64,000 nucleotides of DNA from Pseudomonas fluorescens (GTDB lineage Bacteria > Pseudomonadota > Gammaproteobacteria > Pseudomonadales > Pseudomonadaceae), in NCBI RefSeq assembly GCF_003732425.1, contig NZ_MOBX01000014.1:362816-426815 (forward strand), in the 5' to 3' direction. The notes beneath the pieces are model-generated. The model saw only the letters and a list, made by a program, of their open reading frames with translations. It was not told the origin of the DNA and did not search any database. Positions within the stretch are counted from its first letter, which is position 1, and each line of letters starts with the position of its first letter. Below are positions 25,736 through 33,785 of this stretch, in pieces. A program made the translations under genes and the position numbers.

Positions 25736-26287
25736 TTAAATAATGACCGGCTGCGCCAACGGCGGAATCGATTCCGACCGAACCGGATACGCCTCGATAC
25801 GTCGATCAGCGAAGAAGCATTCTAAGGTACGCCCCACCGTGCGGAAAGCCAGCTCGTCCCAGGGAATGTCGGCTTCGTCGAATAGTTGCACTTCAAGACT
25901 TTCGGGGCCGGCGGCAAAGTCCAGGTCGACCAGTTCGGCGCGGAAGAACACGTGCACCTGACTGATGTGTGGCACGTCGATCAGCGTATAGATGCTCAGG
26001 TTGCGCACCCGGGCGCAGGCTTCTTCGGCGGTTTCGCGGATGGCGGCTTGCTCGATGGTCTCGCCGTTCTCCATGAAGCCGGCGGGCAAGGTCCAGTAGC
26101 CGAGGCGTGGCTCAATGGCGCGGCGGCAGAGCAACACTTTGGTGCCCCAGGTCGGCACGCAGCCGGCGACAATATTGGGGTTCTGATAGTGAATGGTCTG
26201 ACAGCTTTCACAGACAAATCGCAGCCGCGAATCGCCTTCGGGAATGCGCTGGGTGACCGGGTTACCGCAGTGGCTGCAAAATTTCAT
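25736..26287 (-). CDS. NUDIX hydrolase with N-terminal zinc ribbon
   Basis: 183-aa protein starting MKFCSHCGNPV. A zinc ribbon of two CxxC pairs (FCSHCG and FVCESCQ) is followed by a NUDIX domain with the box GFMENGETIEQAAIRETAEEA near residues 73-93. The usual Gly near the end of the box is Cys. The layout is like the C-terminal half of NudC-type pyrophosphatases without their N-terminal domain. A nucleoside-diphosphate or ADP-ribose-like substrate is likely but cannot be chosen. The gene is divergent from the CoA pyrophosphatase gene. Confidence 0.82.
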   Translation of the reverse strand: MKFCSHCGNPVTQRIPEGDSRLRFVCESCQTIHYQNPNIVAGCVPTWGTKVLLCRRAIEPRLGYWTLPAGFMENGETIEQAAIRETAEEACARVRNLSIYTLIDVPHISQVHVFFRAELVDLDFAAGPESLEVQLFDEADIPWDELAFRTVGRTLECFFADRRIEAYPVRSESIPPLAQPVII

Positions 26288-26434
26288 GCTGGGCTTCCTG
26301 AATGCTGCGCCTATCTTGGCGTGCAGCGGTGTCGGTCGGCAAGTTGTCGTTTCGCGACACGACGGGTTTCGGGGGCTTGGGCGCTCGCAACGATTGGTGC
26401 ATGATGCAGAGTAAGGCACAGATCGAGAACACTC

Positions 26435-27034
26435 ATGCTGGACGAGCTACTGCATAGGGTTAGCAACCACACACCGCGCACGCTGGAGACCGATACACGT
26501 TTCCCCGAGGCCGCCGTTCTGGTGCCGATCACCCGCAGTGACGAACCGGAACTGGTACTGACTCTGCGCGCCAGCGGGCTCTCGACCCACGGCGGCGAAG
26601 TCGCTTTCCCCGGTGGCCGTCGCGACCCGGAAGACCCGGACCTGATCTTCACCGCGCTGCGCGAAGCCGAAGAAGAGATCGGCCTGCCGCCGGGACTGGT
26701 CGAAATCATCGGCCCGCTCAGTCCGCTGATCTCCCTGCACGGCATTAAGGTCACGCCATATGTCGGCGTCATCCCCGACTTTGTCGAGTATCTGGCCAAC
26801 GATGCCGAGATTGCCGCGGTGTTCACTGTACCGCTGGAGTTCTTCCGCAAAGACCCTCGTGAACACACGCACCGCATCGACTATCAGGGCCGCAGTTGGT
26901 ACGTGCCGAGTTATCGATTTGGCGAGTTCAAGATCTGGGGGCTGACAGCAATCATGATCGTCGAGTTGATCAATCTGCTCTATGACGCCAAGATCAGCCT
27001 GCACCAACCGCCGAAAACCTTTCTCAATACTTGA
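26435..27034 (+). CDS. CoA pyrophosphatase-like NUDIX hydrolase
   Basis: 199-aa NUDIX protein resembling NudL/YeaB. The CoAse-type signature LRASGLSTHGGEVAFPGG (residues 46-63) runs into the NUDIX box GGRRDPEDPDLIFTALREAE with EEIGLP (62-87). Such enzymes split CoA into 3',5'-ADP and 4'-phosphopantetheine. The ATG at 26435 starts MLDELLHRVSNHTPR. It is followed after 62 bp by the carbonic anhydrase gene, in the same direction. Confidence 0.85.
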   Translation: MLDELLHRVSNHTPRTLETDTRFPEAAVLVPITRSDEPELVLTLRASGLSTHGGEVAFPGGRRDPEDPDLIFTALREAEEEIGLPPGLVEIIGPLSPLISLHGIKVTPYVGVIPDFVEYLANDAEIAAVFTVPLEFFRKDPREHTHRIDYQGRSWYVPSYRFGEFKIWGLTAIMIVELINLLYDAKISLHQPPKTFLNT

Positions 27035-27096
27035 AAGCATCAATACCTGAGCCAGCGGCAGAATGGCCATTCACCGTGAGCCCTGAGGAAAACAAG

Positions 27097-27621
27097 ATGA
27101 AATACCGCCTGGGCGACGCCCGTGTCGAAACCCACCCGCAGAGCTGGGTCGCGCCCAATGCCGTGCTGGTGGGCAAGGTCAAACTGGAAGAGGGCGCCAA
27201 CGTCTGGTTCAACGCCGTGCTGCGTGGCGACAACGAACTGATCCTGATCGGCAAGAACAGCAACGTCCAGGACGGCACGGTGATGCACACCGACATGGGT
27301 TTTCCGCTGACCATCGGTACCGGCGTGACCATCGGCCACAACGCCATGCTCCACGGCTGCACGGTCGGCGACTACAGCCTGATCGGCATCAACGCGGTGA
27401 TTCTCAACGGCGCGAAGATCGGCAAGAACTGCATCATTGGCGCCAACTCGCTGATTGGCGAAGGCAAGGAAATTCCCGACGGTTCGCTGGTGATGGGCTC
27501 GCCTGGCAAAGTCGTGCGCGAGTTGACCGAGGCGCAGAAGAAGATGCTTGAAGCCAGTGCCGCCCACTATGTGCATAACGCCCAGCGTTATGCCCGCGAT
27601 CTGGTTGAGCAGGAAGAATGA
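27097..27621 (+). CDS. Gamma-carbonic anhydrase family protein
   Basis: 174-aa left-handed beta-helix protein of hexapeptide repeats (YrdA/CaiE/PaaY-like). The three zinc-ligand histidines of the family are visible in TVMHTDMG, TIGHNAM and AMLHGC. Family members hydrate CO2 or act as thioesterases, and many are uncharacterised. The ATG at 27097 has GAGGAA 6 nt upstream; a longer in-frame start lacks this. The stop overlaps the start of the DUF1289 gene (ATGA). Confidence 0.87.
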   Translation: MKYRLGDARVETHPQSWVAPNAVLVGKVKLEEGANVWFNAVLRGDNELILIGKNSNVQDGTVMHTDMGFPLTIGTGVTIGHNAMLHGCTVGDYSLIGINAVILNGAKIGKNCIIGANSLIGEGKEIPDGSLVMGSPGKVVRELTEAQKKMLEASAAHYVHNAQRYARDLVEQEE

Positions 27622-27833
27622 ACACACCCGAAAGACCCGTTGCCTCGCCGTGCGTGAATATTTGTGCGCTGGATGAGGATGACATTTGTACGGGCTGCCA
27701 GCGTACGGTCGCGGAGATCACCCGCTGGGGCCGGATGACCAATGACGAGCGCCGCGTGGTGCTGGGTTTGTGTCATGAGCGGGCGAAGGCGAGTGGCTTG
27801 GTATGGATGATCCCCGGGAAATCAGGCGCCTGA
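27618..27833 (+). CDS. DUF1289 domain protein
   Basis: 71-aa cysteine-rich protein with the DUF1289 pattern SPCVNICALDEDDICTGCQR, whose four cysteines probably bind a metal. The segment EITRWGRMTNDERRVVL follows. The function is unknown. It overlaps the carbonic anhydrase gene by 4 nt and is therefore translationally coupled to it. Confidence 0.85.
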   Translation: MNTPERPVASPCVNICALDEDDICTGCQRTVAEITRWGRMTNDERRVVLGLCHERAKASGLVWMIPGKSGA

Positions 27834-27842
27834 AGCGCCGCT

Positions 27843-27913
27843 TTCGCGAGCAGGCTCGCTCCCACCTTTGAAATGCATTCCTCTGTGGGCGCGAGCCTGC
27901 TCGCGAAGGGGCC
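27843..27913. repeat. REPIN, family C
   Basis: GCGAGCAGGCTCGCTCCCAC at 27843-27866 and its inverted copy at 27884-27913, 10 bp after the DUF1289 stop. Confidence 0.85.
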
Positions 27914-27988
27914 GGCAAAGACGCCCACTCTATTGGCGCAACACCAGCCCTGAAGTAATCTGTGCGCCAAATTGACAGGTCCCCCCCC

Positions 27989-28456
27989 ATGATTTTCCTC
28001 ATCGCCTACATCAGCAGCGTCGTGCTGATCAACTTCGCCTTTTCCACCGCGCCACACCTGGACATCATCTGGTCGGCCTGGGGCGGCTTGGTGTTCGTGT
28101 TGCGCGACATGGTGCAAACCCGCTTCGGCCACGGCGCGCTCGTGGCGATGCTGGCGGCGCTGGTGCTGTCTTATGTCACCTCCGATCCGTCGATCGCGTT
28201 GGCCAGTGCCACGGCGTTCGCGGTGTCCGAGATCATCGACTGGCTGGTGTTCAGCATCACCAAACGACCGTTGCGCGACCGCTTGTGGATCAGTTCGGCG
28301 CTGAGCATTCCCCTCGATACCTTCATCTTCTTCGGCATGATCGACCTGTTGACGCCGCCGGTGATCATCACCGCGCTGGCCTCGAAGTTTGCCGGCGTCA
28401 CTGCCGTCTGGCTGATCATGGCCTGGCGTGAGCGCAAACAGGCCGTCGCCAGCTGA
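27989..28456 (+). CDS. VUT-family membrane protein (YhhQ-like)
   Basis: 155-aa, very hydrophobic protein with about five membrane helices, in the COG1738/VUT family that includes queuosine-precursor transporters. Landmarks are FVLRDMVQTRFGHG (residues 34-47), SALSIPLDTFIFFGM and an R-K-rich C-terminus. It is shorter than typical YhhQ (about 220 aa), so the substrate is uncertain. The ATG at 27989 is preceded by an AGG and a run of eight C (27981-27988). purT follows after 100 bp. Confidence 0.8.
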   Translation: MIFLIAYISSVVLINFAFSTAPHLDIIWSAWGGLVFVLRDMVQTRFGHGALVAMLAALVLSYVTSDPSIALASATAFAVSEIIDWLVFSITKRPLRDRLWISSALSIPLDTFIFFGMIDLLTPPVIITALASKFAGVTAVWLIMAWRERKQAVAS

Positions 28457-28477
28457 AGCCAAAGCCTCAGGTTCATG

Positions 28478-28511
28478 TAAAATGCCGCGCTTTCTCCCCA
28501 TGGAAAGCGCG
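28478..28511 (+). promoter_or_regulatory. Possible -10 and leader hairpin upstream of purT
   Basis: TAAAAT at 28478-28483 is followed by a perfect 9-bp hairpin, CGCGCTTTC (28486-28494) with GAAAGCGCG (28503-28511), 46 bp before the purT start. No T-tract follows and no good -35 is seen. Confidence 0.35.
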
Positions 28512-28556
28512 TCTGGCGTTGCTTTCCTCGATGATCCGCTTCTTTGAGGACCTGAG

Positions 28557-29738
28557 ATGACCCGTATCGGAACTCCATTGTCGCCGACCGCGACCCGCGT
28601 ATTGCTGTGTGGCTGTGGTGAGTTGGGCAAGGAAGTGGTGATCGAGCTGCAACGCCTGGGCGTTGAAGTGATTGCCGTCGACCGTTACGCCAACGCGCCG
28701 GCCATGCAGGTTGCCCATCGCAGCCACGTGATCAACATGCTCGATGGCGCCGCCCTGCGCGCGGTGATCGAAGCCGAGAAGCCGCACTTCATCGTGCCGG
28801 AAATCGAAGCCATCGCCACCGCTACCCTGGTCGAATTGGAAGCCGAAGGCTTCACTGTGATCCCGACCGCGCGCGCTGCGCAACTGACCATGAACCGCGA
28901 AGGCATCCGTCGTCTGGCCGCTGAAGAACTGGACCTGCCGACCTCGCCGTACCACTTTGCCGACACCTTCGAGGACTACAGCAAAGCTGTTCAGGACCTC
29001 GGCTTCCCATGCGTCGTTAAACCCGTCATGAGTTCGTCGGGCAAAGGCCAGAGCCTGCTGCGCAGCGCCGATGACGTGCAGAAAGCCTGGGATTACGCGC
29101 AAGAGGGCGGTCGTGCCGGTAAAGGCCGGGTGATCATCGAAGGCTTCATCGATTTCGACTACGAAATCACCCTGCTGACCGTGCGCCACATCGGCGGCAC
29201 CACGTTCTGCGCGCCGGTCGGACACCGTCAGGAAAAGGGCGACTACCAGGAATCCTGGCAGCCGCAGGCGATGAGCCCGATTGCCCTGGCTGAATCCGAG
29301 CGTGTTGCCAAAGCAGTAACCGAAGCGCTGGGTGGCCGTGGTCTGTTCGGCGTTGAGCTGTTCATCAAGGGCGATCAGGTGTGGTTCAGCGAAGTCTCGC
29401 CGCGTCCGCATGACACCGGTCTGGTGACGCTGATTTCCCAGGATCTGTCGCAGTTCGCCTTGCACGCTCGGGCGATTCTGGGTCTGCCAGTGCCGCTGAT
29501 TCGCCAGTTCGGGCCTTCGGCTTCGGCAGTGATTCTGGTGGAAGGGCAGTCGACTCAGACCGCATTCGCCAATCTCGGCGCTGCGTTGAGCGAGCCGGAT
29601 ACCGCTTTGCGTCTGTTCGGTAAGCCAGAAGTGAATGGCCAGCGCCGCATGGGCGTGGCGCTGGCGCGGGATGAGTCGATCGAGGCTGCTCGTGCCAAGG
29701 CGACCCGTTCGGCTCAGGCTGTTGTGGTCGAGCTCTAA
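28557..29738 (+). CDS. purT: Formate-dependent phosphoribosylglycinamide formyltransferase
   Basis: ATP-grasp enzyme that formylates GAR with formate and ATP, the folate-independent alternative to PurN. The 393-aa protein has the expected three-part ATP-grasp layout: CGCGELGKEVVIE (residues 16-28), VKPVMSSSGKGQS in the ATP loop (about 153-165) and EVSPRPHDTGLVT (near 279). The ATG at 28557 has GAGGA upstream (about 28545). Confidence 0.97.
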   Translation: MTRIGTPLSPTATRVLLCGCGELGKEVVIELQRLGVEVIAVDRYANAPAMQVAHRSHVINMLDGAALRAVIEAEKPHFIVPEIEAIATATLVELEAEGFTVIPTARAAQLTMNREGIRRLAAEELDLPTSPYHFADTFEDYSKAVQDLGFPCVVKPVMSSSGKGQSLLRSADDVQKAWDYAQEGGRAGKGRVIIEGFIDFDYEITLLTVRHIGGTTFCAPVGHRQEKGDYQESWQPQAMSPIALAESERVAKAVTEALGGRGLFGVELFIKGDQVWFSEVSPRPHDTGLVTLISQDLSQFALHARAILGLPVPLIRQFGPSASAVILVEGQSTQTAFANLGAALSEPDTALRLFGKPEVNGQRRMGVALARDESIEAARAKATRSAQAVVVEL

Positions 29739-29752
29739 ACCGAGTCGCGTCC

Positions 29753-29822
29753 ATCGCGAGCAGGCTCACTCCTACAATTGGAATGCGTTCCCCTGTAGGA
29801 GTGAGCCTGCTCACGATAGCGA
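29753..29822. repeat. REPIN, family C variant, between converging purT and the MFS gene
   Basis: GCGAGCAGGCTCACTCCTAC at 29755-29775 and its inverted copy at 29795-29822; it fills most of the 88-bp gap. Confidence 0.85.
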
Positions 29823-29826
29823 TCTA

Positions 29827-31143
29827 TCAGGCAACCCGATTCAGATCGTTATCCCGCGTTTCCTTCAGGCACAGCACTGCAATCAAACTCAGCACCGCTG
29901 CCGCCGACACATACCCGCCGACATAACCCAAACCACCCATCGCCACCAGTTTCTGTGCAAAGAACGGCGCCGCCGAGGCTCCGACGATCCCGCCCAGGTT
30001 ATACGCCGCCGAAGCGCCGGTATAACGCACGTGGGTCGGAAACAGCTCAGGCAACAGCGCGCCCATCGGTGCAAACGTCACGCCCATCAAGAACAGCTCA
30101 ATGCATAGAAACAGCGCTACGCCCCAGGTCGAGCCTTGAGTCAGCAACGGCTCCATCAGAAATCCAGACAAAATTGCCAGCACGCCACCCATGATCAGCA
30201 CCGGTTTGCGCCCGTAACGGTCACTGGCCCAGGCTGACAAAGGCGTCGCAGCGGCCATGAACAGCACGGCAAAGCACAGCAGCCCTAGAAACGTTTCGCG
30301 GCTATAGCCAAGTGTGGAAACCCCGTAACTCAGGGAAAACACCGTCGAGATATAGAACAGCGCATAACAGACCACCATCGCCGCCGCGCCCAACAGCGTC
30401 GGCGCCCAGTACTGACTGAACAGCTCGACCAGCGGCACTTTCACCCGTTCCTGACGGGCGATGGCGTTGGCGAATACCGGGGTTTCATGGAGTTTCAGGC
30501 GCACATACAGGCCGACCATCACCAGCGCCGCGCTGAGCAGAAACGGAATCCGCCAGCCCCAGCTGCGGAACTGCTCGTCGGTGAGCGTCATGGCCAGGGT
30601 CAGGAACAAACCGTTCGCTGCCAGAAAACCAATCGAAGGGCCGAGCTGCGGGAACATGCCGAACCACGCACGTTTGCCTTTCGGCGCGTTTTCCGTGGCG
30701 AGCAACGCCGCACCGCCCCATTCGCCGCCCAGTCCCAGGCCCTGACCGAAACGCAGCACACACAGCAGAATCGGCGCCCAGGCGCCGATACTGTCGTAGC
30801 CCGGCAGCACGCCGATCAGCGTCGTGCACACACCCATCAACAGCAAGGAGGCGACCAGCGTCGATTTGCGCCCGATGCGGTCGCCGAAGTGGCCGAACAA
30901 CGCCGAACCCAGCGGCCGGGCCAGAAAGGCGATACCAAAAGTAAGAAACGCCGAAAGCATCTGCGCGGTGCCGGAGGTCTGCGGAAAGAACACCGGCCCG
31001 ATCACCAGTGCAGCGGCCGTGGCGTAGACATAGAAATCGTAGAACTCGATCGCGGTGCCGATAAAACTCGCCGTGGCCACGCGGGTGGCGGAGTTGGTCG
31101 GCTGGGCAGGCGCGGTGGCGCTGTAAGCGGTACTGGTCGTCAT
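29827..31143 (-). CDS. MFS transporter, metabolite:H+ symporter (MHS) family
   Basis: 438-aa inner-membrane protein with 12 predicted helices. MHS features are visible: the IEFYDFYVYATAAALV first helix, FGHFGDRIGRKSTL between helices 2 and 3, GLGLGGEWGGAALLATENAP in helix 4 and the following loop, and the repeat SDRYGRKPV in the second half. Relatives carry dicarboxylates, shikimate, proline/betaine and similar acids; the substrate is not predictable. The start MTTSTAYS at 31143 is chosen. It lies alone, convergent with purT. Confidence 0.88.
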   Translation of the reverse strand: MTTSTAYSATAPAQPTNSATRVATASFIGTAIEFYDFYVYATAAALVIGPVFFPQTSGTAQMLSAFLTFGIAFLARPLGSALFGHFGDRIGRKSTLVASLLLMGVCTTLIGVLPGYDSIGAWAPILLCVLRFGQGLGLGGEWGGAALLATENAPKGKRAWFGMFPQLGPSIGFLAANGLFLTLAMTLTDEQFRSWGWRIPFLLSAALVMVGLYVRLKLHETPVFANAIARQERVKVPLVELFSQYWAPTLLGAAAMVVCYALFYISTVFSLSYGVSTLGYSRETFLGLLCFAVLFMAAATPLSAWASDRYGRKPVLIMGGVLAILSGFLMEPLLTQGSTWGVALFLCIELFLMGVTFAPMGALLPELFPTHVRYTGASAAYNLGGIVGASAAPFFAQKLVAMGGLGYVGGYVSAAAVLSLIAVLCLKETRDNDLNRVA

Positions 31144-31517
31144 GCGGTGATCCCTGACAGTCATGAGCTCCATTGGAGCGAATTATTATGGTCGAGCACC
31201 CAGGGATGTGGGATGAGGCGCGGTCGCTGTTTCAGGTAGGAACAGTCGCCGGAGTACAGCGAAAATGGCCGAAACCGGTCTAGTGCGGGGTAAGCACGCG
31301 GTTTGGCGGGAGCTTGGGTAAGCGGCTTGATTATAGGAAGCGGGCTAACGATCAAACAAGAGGGATAAAAAATCAGCTTAATCTGAAGTCTGGTGATTCT
31401 GTGGCGAGGGAGCTTGCTCCCGCTCGGGCGCGAAGCGGCCGCATAAGTGGGCAGGTCAATCAATAGCGAGGGCTGCTGCGCAACCCAGCGGGAGCAGGCT
31501 CCCTCGCCACAAAAGCT
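31144..31517. other. Gene-free stretch between the MFS and CorC-type genes
   Basis: 374 bp without a credible gene. The right third (31400-31512) is a REPIN; the rest is AT-richer and presumably holds the MFS promoter. I see no clear -10/-35 pair. Confidence 0.5.
31400..31512. repeat. REPIN, family B
   Basis: GTGGCGAGGGAGCTTGCTCC at 31401-31420 and its inverted copy at about 31488-31511, immediately before the stop of the CorC-type gene. Confidence 0.88.
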
Positions 31518-32750
31518 TTAAACCTTGGCCGGCACCAGGCTCGTATGCCAGATCAACACCTTGCTCACCCGGTTCTCCTCGGTCTCGAGAATTTCCAGGC
31601 GATAGCGGCCAATCTTCAAGCAAACCGCACTCTCGGGAATCGTCTCCAGCGCCTCAGTCACCAGACCATTCAGCGTTTTCGGCCCATCGCTCGGCAAATG
31701 CCAGCCCAGGCATTTGTTCAGCTCACGGATCGACGCCGTGCCATCGATCACCATCCGCCCATCCGCTTGCGGATGAATATGCGGATTATCCAGGCTGTGC
31801 TCGCTCTCAAACTCGCCGACGATTTCTTCGAGAATGTCTTCCAGCGTCACGATGCCGAGCACTTCGCCGTACTCATCCACGACCATGCCCAGGCGCCGCT
31901 GCTGCTTGTGGAAATTCAGCAGTTGCAGTTGCAGCGGTGTGCTTTCCGGGACGAAGTACGGCTCGTAACTGGCCGCCAGTAACGCTTCGCGGGTCAGATC
32001 ACCGTTGTTCAGCAGGTGACGGATCTGCCGGGTGTTGAGCACCGCTTCAACCTGATTGATGTCGCTATGGAACACCGGCAGGCGTGTGCGCTTGTTATGC
32101 CGCAGTTGTTCGATGATTTCTTCGATCGAGTCGTCGAGGTTGATGCCGTCGACGTCACTGCGCGGCACCAGAATGTCGTTGACCGTGATGTTGTCCAGCG
32201 CATGAATACCCGAAACAGGGTGCGCCCGGACCGGATGCTCTTGATCGTCATACCGGTCGGCAGGCGAGTCATCTTCGCTTTGCTGCACGACCTGAACCTT
32301 GCGCGCAAACGGGCTCATCAGCAAACCGCTGATGCGGCTGAACAGCCAGGCCAGCGGATAAACAATCTTCAGCGGCACCGCCAGCAGGGTATTGCCGAAC
32401 GCCAGCACCGCATCGGGGTAACGCTGAGCGACGGTGCGCGGGAAGTAATCGGCAAATACCAGCAGGATCGCGCCGGCACCGAGGCACGCGGCCCAAGGGC
32501 CGTTTTCTTCGCAGAGGAAAATCGCCAGCAACGTCGCGATGACGACCGCGAGCGCGCGGCACAGGGTGTTGCAAAGGATCAGGCTGTCGAGCGGGAAGCT
32601 CAGCTTCGCCAGCGGCTTATCGCTGGCGCGCGAGGCGGTGCGTTGCGCGAGCAAGTGCTGCTGCGCTATTTCGACGGCGGTAAACAGTCCTGACCACAAA
32701 ATCAGCAGGACAAATACCGCGAGCATCGGCCCCAGGGGCAAACCGTCCAT
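31518..32750 (-). CDS. CNNM/CorC-type CBS-domain membrane protein (HlyC/CorC family)
   Basis: 410-aa protein with an N-terminal DUF21 (CNNM) membrane domain (residues 1-170, about four helices), a CBS pair (about 190-320, with VNDILVPRSDVDGI and VVDEYGEVLGIVTLEDILEE) and a C-terminal CorC_HlyC domain (about 330-405). The family is linked to Mg2+/Co2+ efflux or resistance. The ATG at 32750 lies 12 bp after the CcsA-like gene, so the two are likely co-transcribed. This pairing next to ffh is usual in Pseudomonas. Confidence 0.9.
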   Translation of the reverse strand: MDGLPLGPMLAVFVLLILWSGLFTAVEIAQQHLLAQRTASRASDKPLAKLSFPLDSLILCNTLCRALAVVIATLLAIFLCEENGPWAACLGAGAILLVFADYFPRTVAQRYPDAVLAFGNTLLAVPLKIVYPLAWLFSRISGLLMSPFARKVQVVQQSEDDSPADRYDDQEHPVRAHPVSGIHALDNITVNDILVPRSDVDGINLDDSIEEIIEQLRHNKRTRLPVFHSDINQVEAVLNTRQIRHLLNNGDLTREALLAASYEPYFVPESTPLQLQLLNFHKQQRRLGMVVDEYGEVLGIVTLEDILEEIVGEFESEHSLDNPHIHPQADGRMVIDGTASIRELNKCLGWHLPSDGPKTLNGLVTEALETIPESAVCLKIGRYRLEILETEENRVSKVLIWHTSLVPAKV

Positions 32751-32762
32751 TTATGCCGCCCG

Positions 32763-33575
32763 TCAGATGTGCAGGATGTATTCACGAACCAGTTTGCTGC
32801 CGAAGTACGCCAACATCAGCAGGCAGAAACCGGCGAGGGTCCAGCGAATCGCCTTGTGACCGCGCCAGCCGAGGCGATTGCGGCCCCACAACAGCACGCT
32901 GAAGACGATCCAGGCCAGGCACGCCAGCAGAGTCTTGTGCACCAGATGCTGGGCGAACAGGTTCTCGACGAACAGCCAGCCGGAAATCAGCGACAGCGAC
33001 AACAGCGTCCAGCCGGCCCAGAGGAAGCCGAACAACAGGCTTTCCATGGTTTGCAGCGGCGGGAAGTTTTTGATCAGCCCGGACGGGTGCTTGTGCTTGA
33101 GCTGGTGGTCTTGCACCAGCAGCAGCAAGGCCTGGAACACGGCGATGGTGAACATGCCGTAGGCGAGGATCGACAACAGAATGTGCGCGAGGATGCCCGG
33201 CTCTTCGTCGATGATCTGCACCGTGCCGGTCGGCGCGAACTGCGCCAGCAGCACCGTGATGGCGCCCAGCGGGAATAGCAGCACCAGCAGGTTTTCCACC
33301 GGGATTCGCGAGCAGGCAATCAGGGTCAGCGCGATCACTGCCGCCGCGATCAGGCTGGAGGCGCTGAAGAAATCCAGGCCCAGGCCGATCGGGGTCAGCA
33401 GATGCGTGAGCAGGCTGGCGGCGTGAGCTACCACTGCGAAAACGCCGAGGCCAACCAGCAGGCGCTTGTTTGCCTTGGCGCCGGTAGCCAAGCGGGTGCT
33501 CTGATAAAGGGTCGCAGCGGCATACAGAAGGGCGGCGGCGAGGGTGGTCAATAAACTGGGTGACAAGGGGAGCAT
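32763..33575 (-). CDS. CcsA-like cytochrome c assembly membrane protein (YpjD)
   Basis: 270-aa protein with about eight membrane helices in the CcsA/CcmC heme-handling family (YpjD type). It shows the LAHILLSILAYGMFTIAVFQALLLL region and a W-rich helix GFLWAGWTLLSLSLISGW near residue 190; conserved histidines occur (AHILLS and QHLVHKTLLA). The start MLPLSPSLLTTLAA at 33575 is chosen over a longer frame with no membrane character. A heme-transfer function is not proven for YpjD. It is divergent from ffh. Confidence 0.85.
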   Translation of the reverse strand: MLPLSPSLLTTLAAALLYAAATLYQSTRLATGAKANKRLLVGLGVFAVVAHAASLLTHLLTPIGLGLDFFSASSLIAAAVIALTLIACSRIPVENLLVLLFPLGAITVLLAQFAPTGTVQIIDEEPGILAHILLSILAYGMFTIAVFQALLLLVQDHQLKHKHPSGLIKNFPPLQTMESLLFGFLWAGWTLLSLSLISGWLFVENLFAQHLVHKTLLACLAWIVFSVLLWGRNRLGWRGHKAIRWTLAGFCLLMLAYFGSKLVREYILHI

Positions 33576-33682
33576 AAATCCTGTTAGGCAGGCCCGAAAG
33601 GGGCTGAGTTTGGCATAGAACCGCCATGGCACGAAAGACTCAGGAAGCTGACAGCGAGGTGTCCGCCGGCCGCAGTCTTCGC

Positions 33683-33688
33683 TATAAT
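33683..33688 (+). promoter_or_regulatory. Candidate -10 for ffh
   Basis: A perfect TATAAT about 98 bp upstream of the ffh start. No convincing -35 is seen 16-18 bp upstream. Confidence 0.4.
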
Positions 33689-33785
33689 CCGCGACCTGCC
33701 CACGCCGCAGGCTCGCCGAGCACATGTTGATTCCGGTCTGGGCCGCCATTATCCCGGTCTACACAGGGCCTGAAAGGATCGCGCA

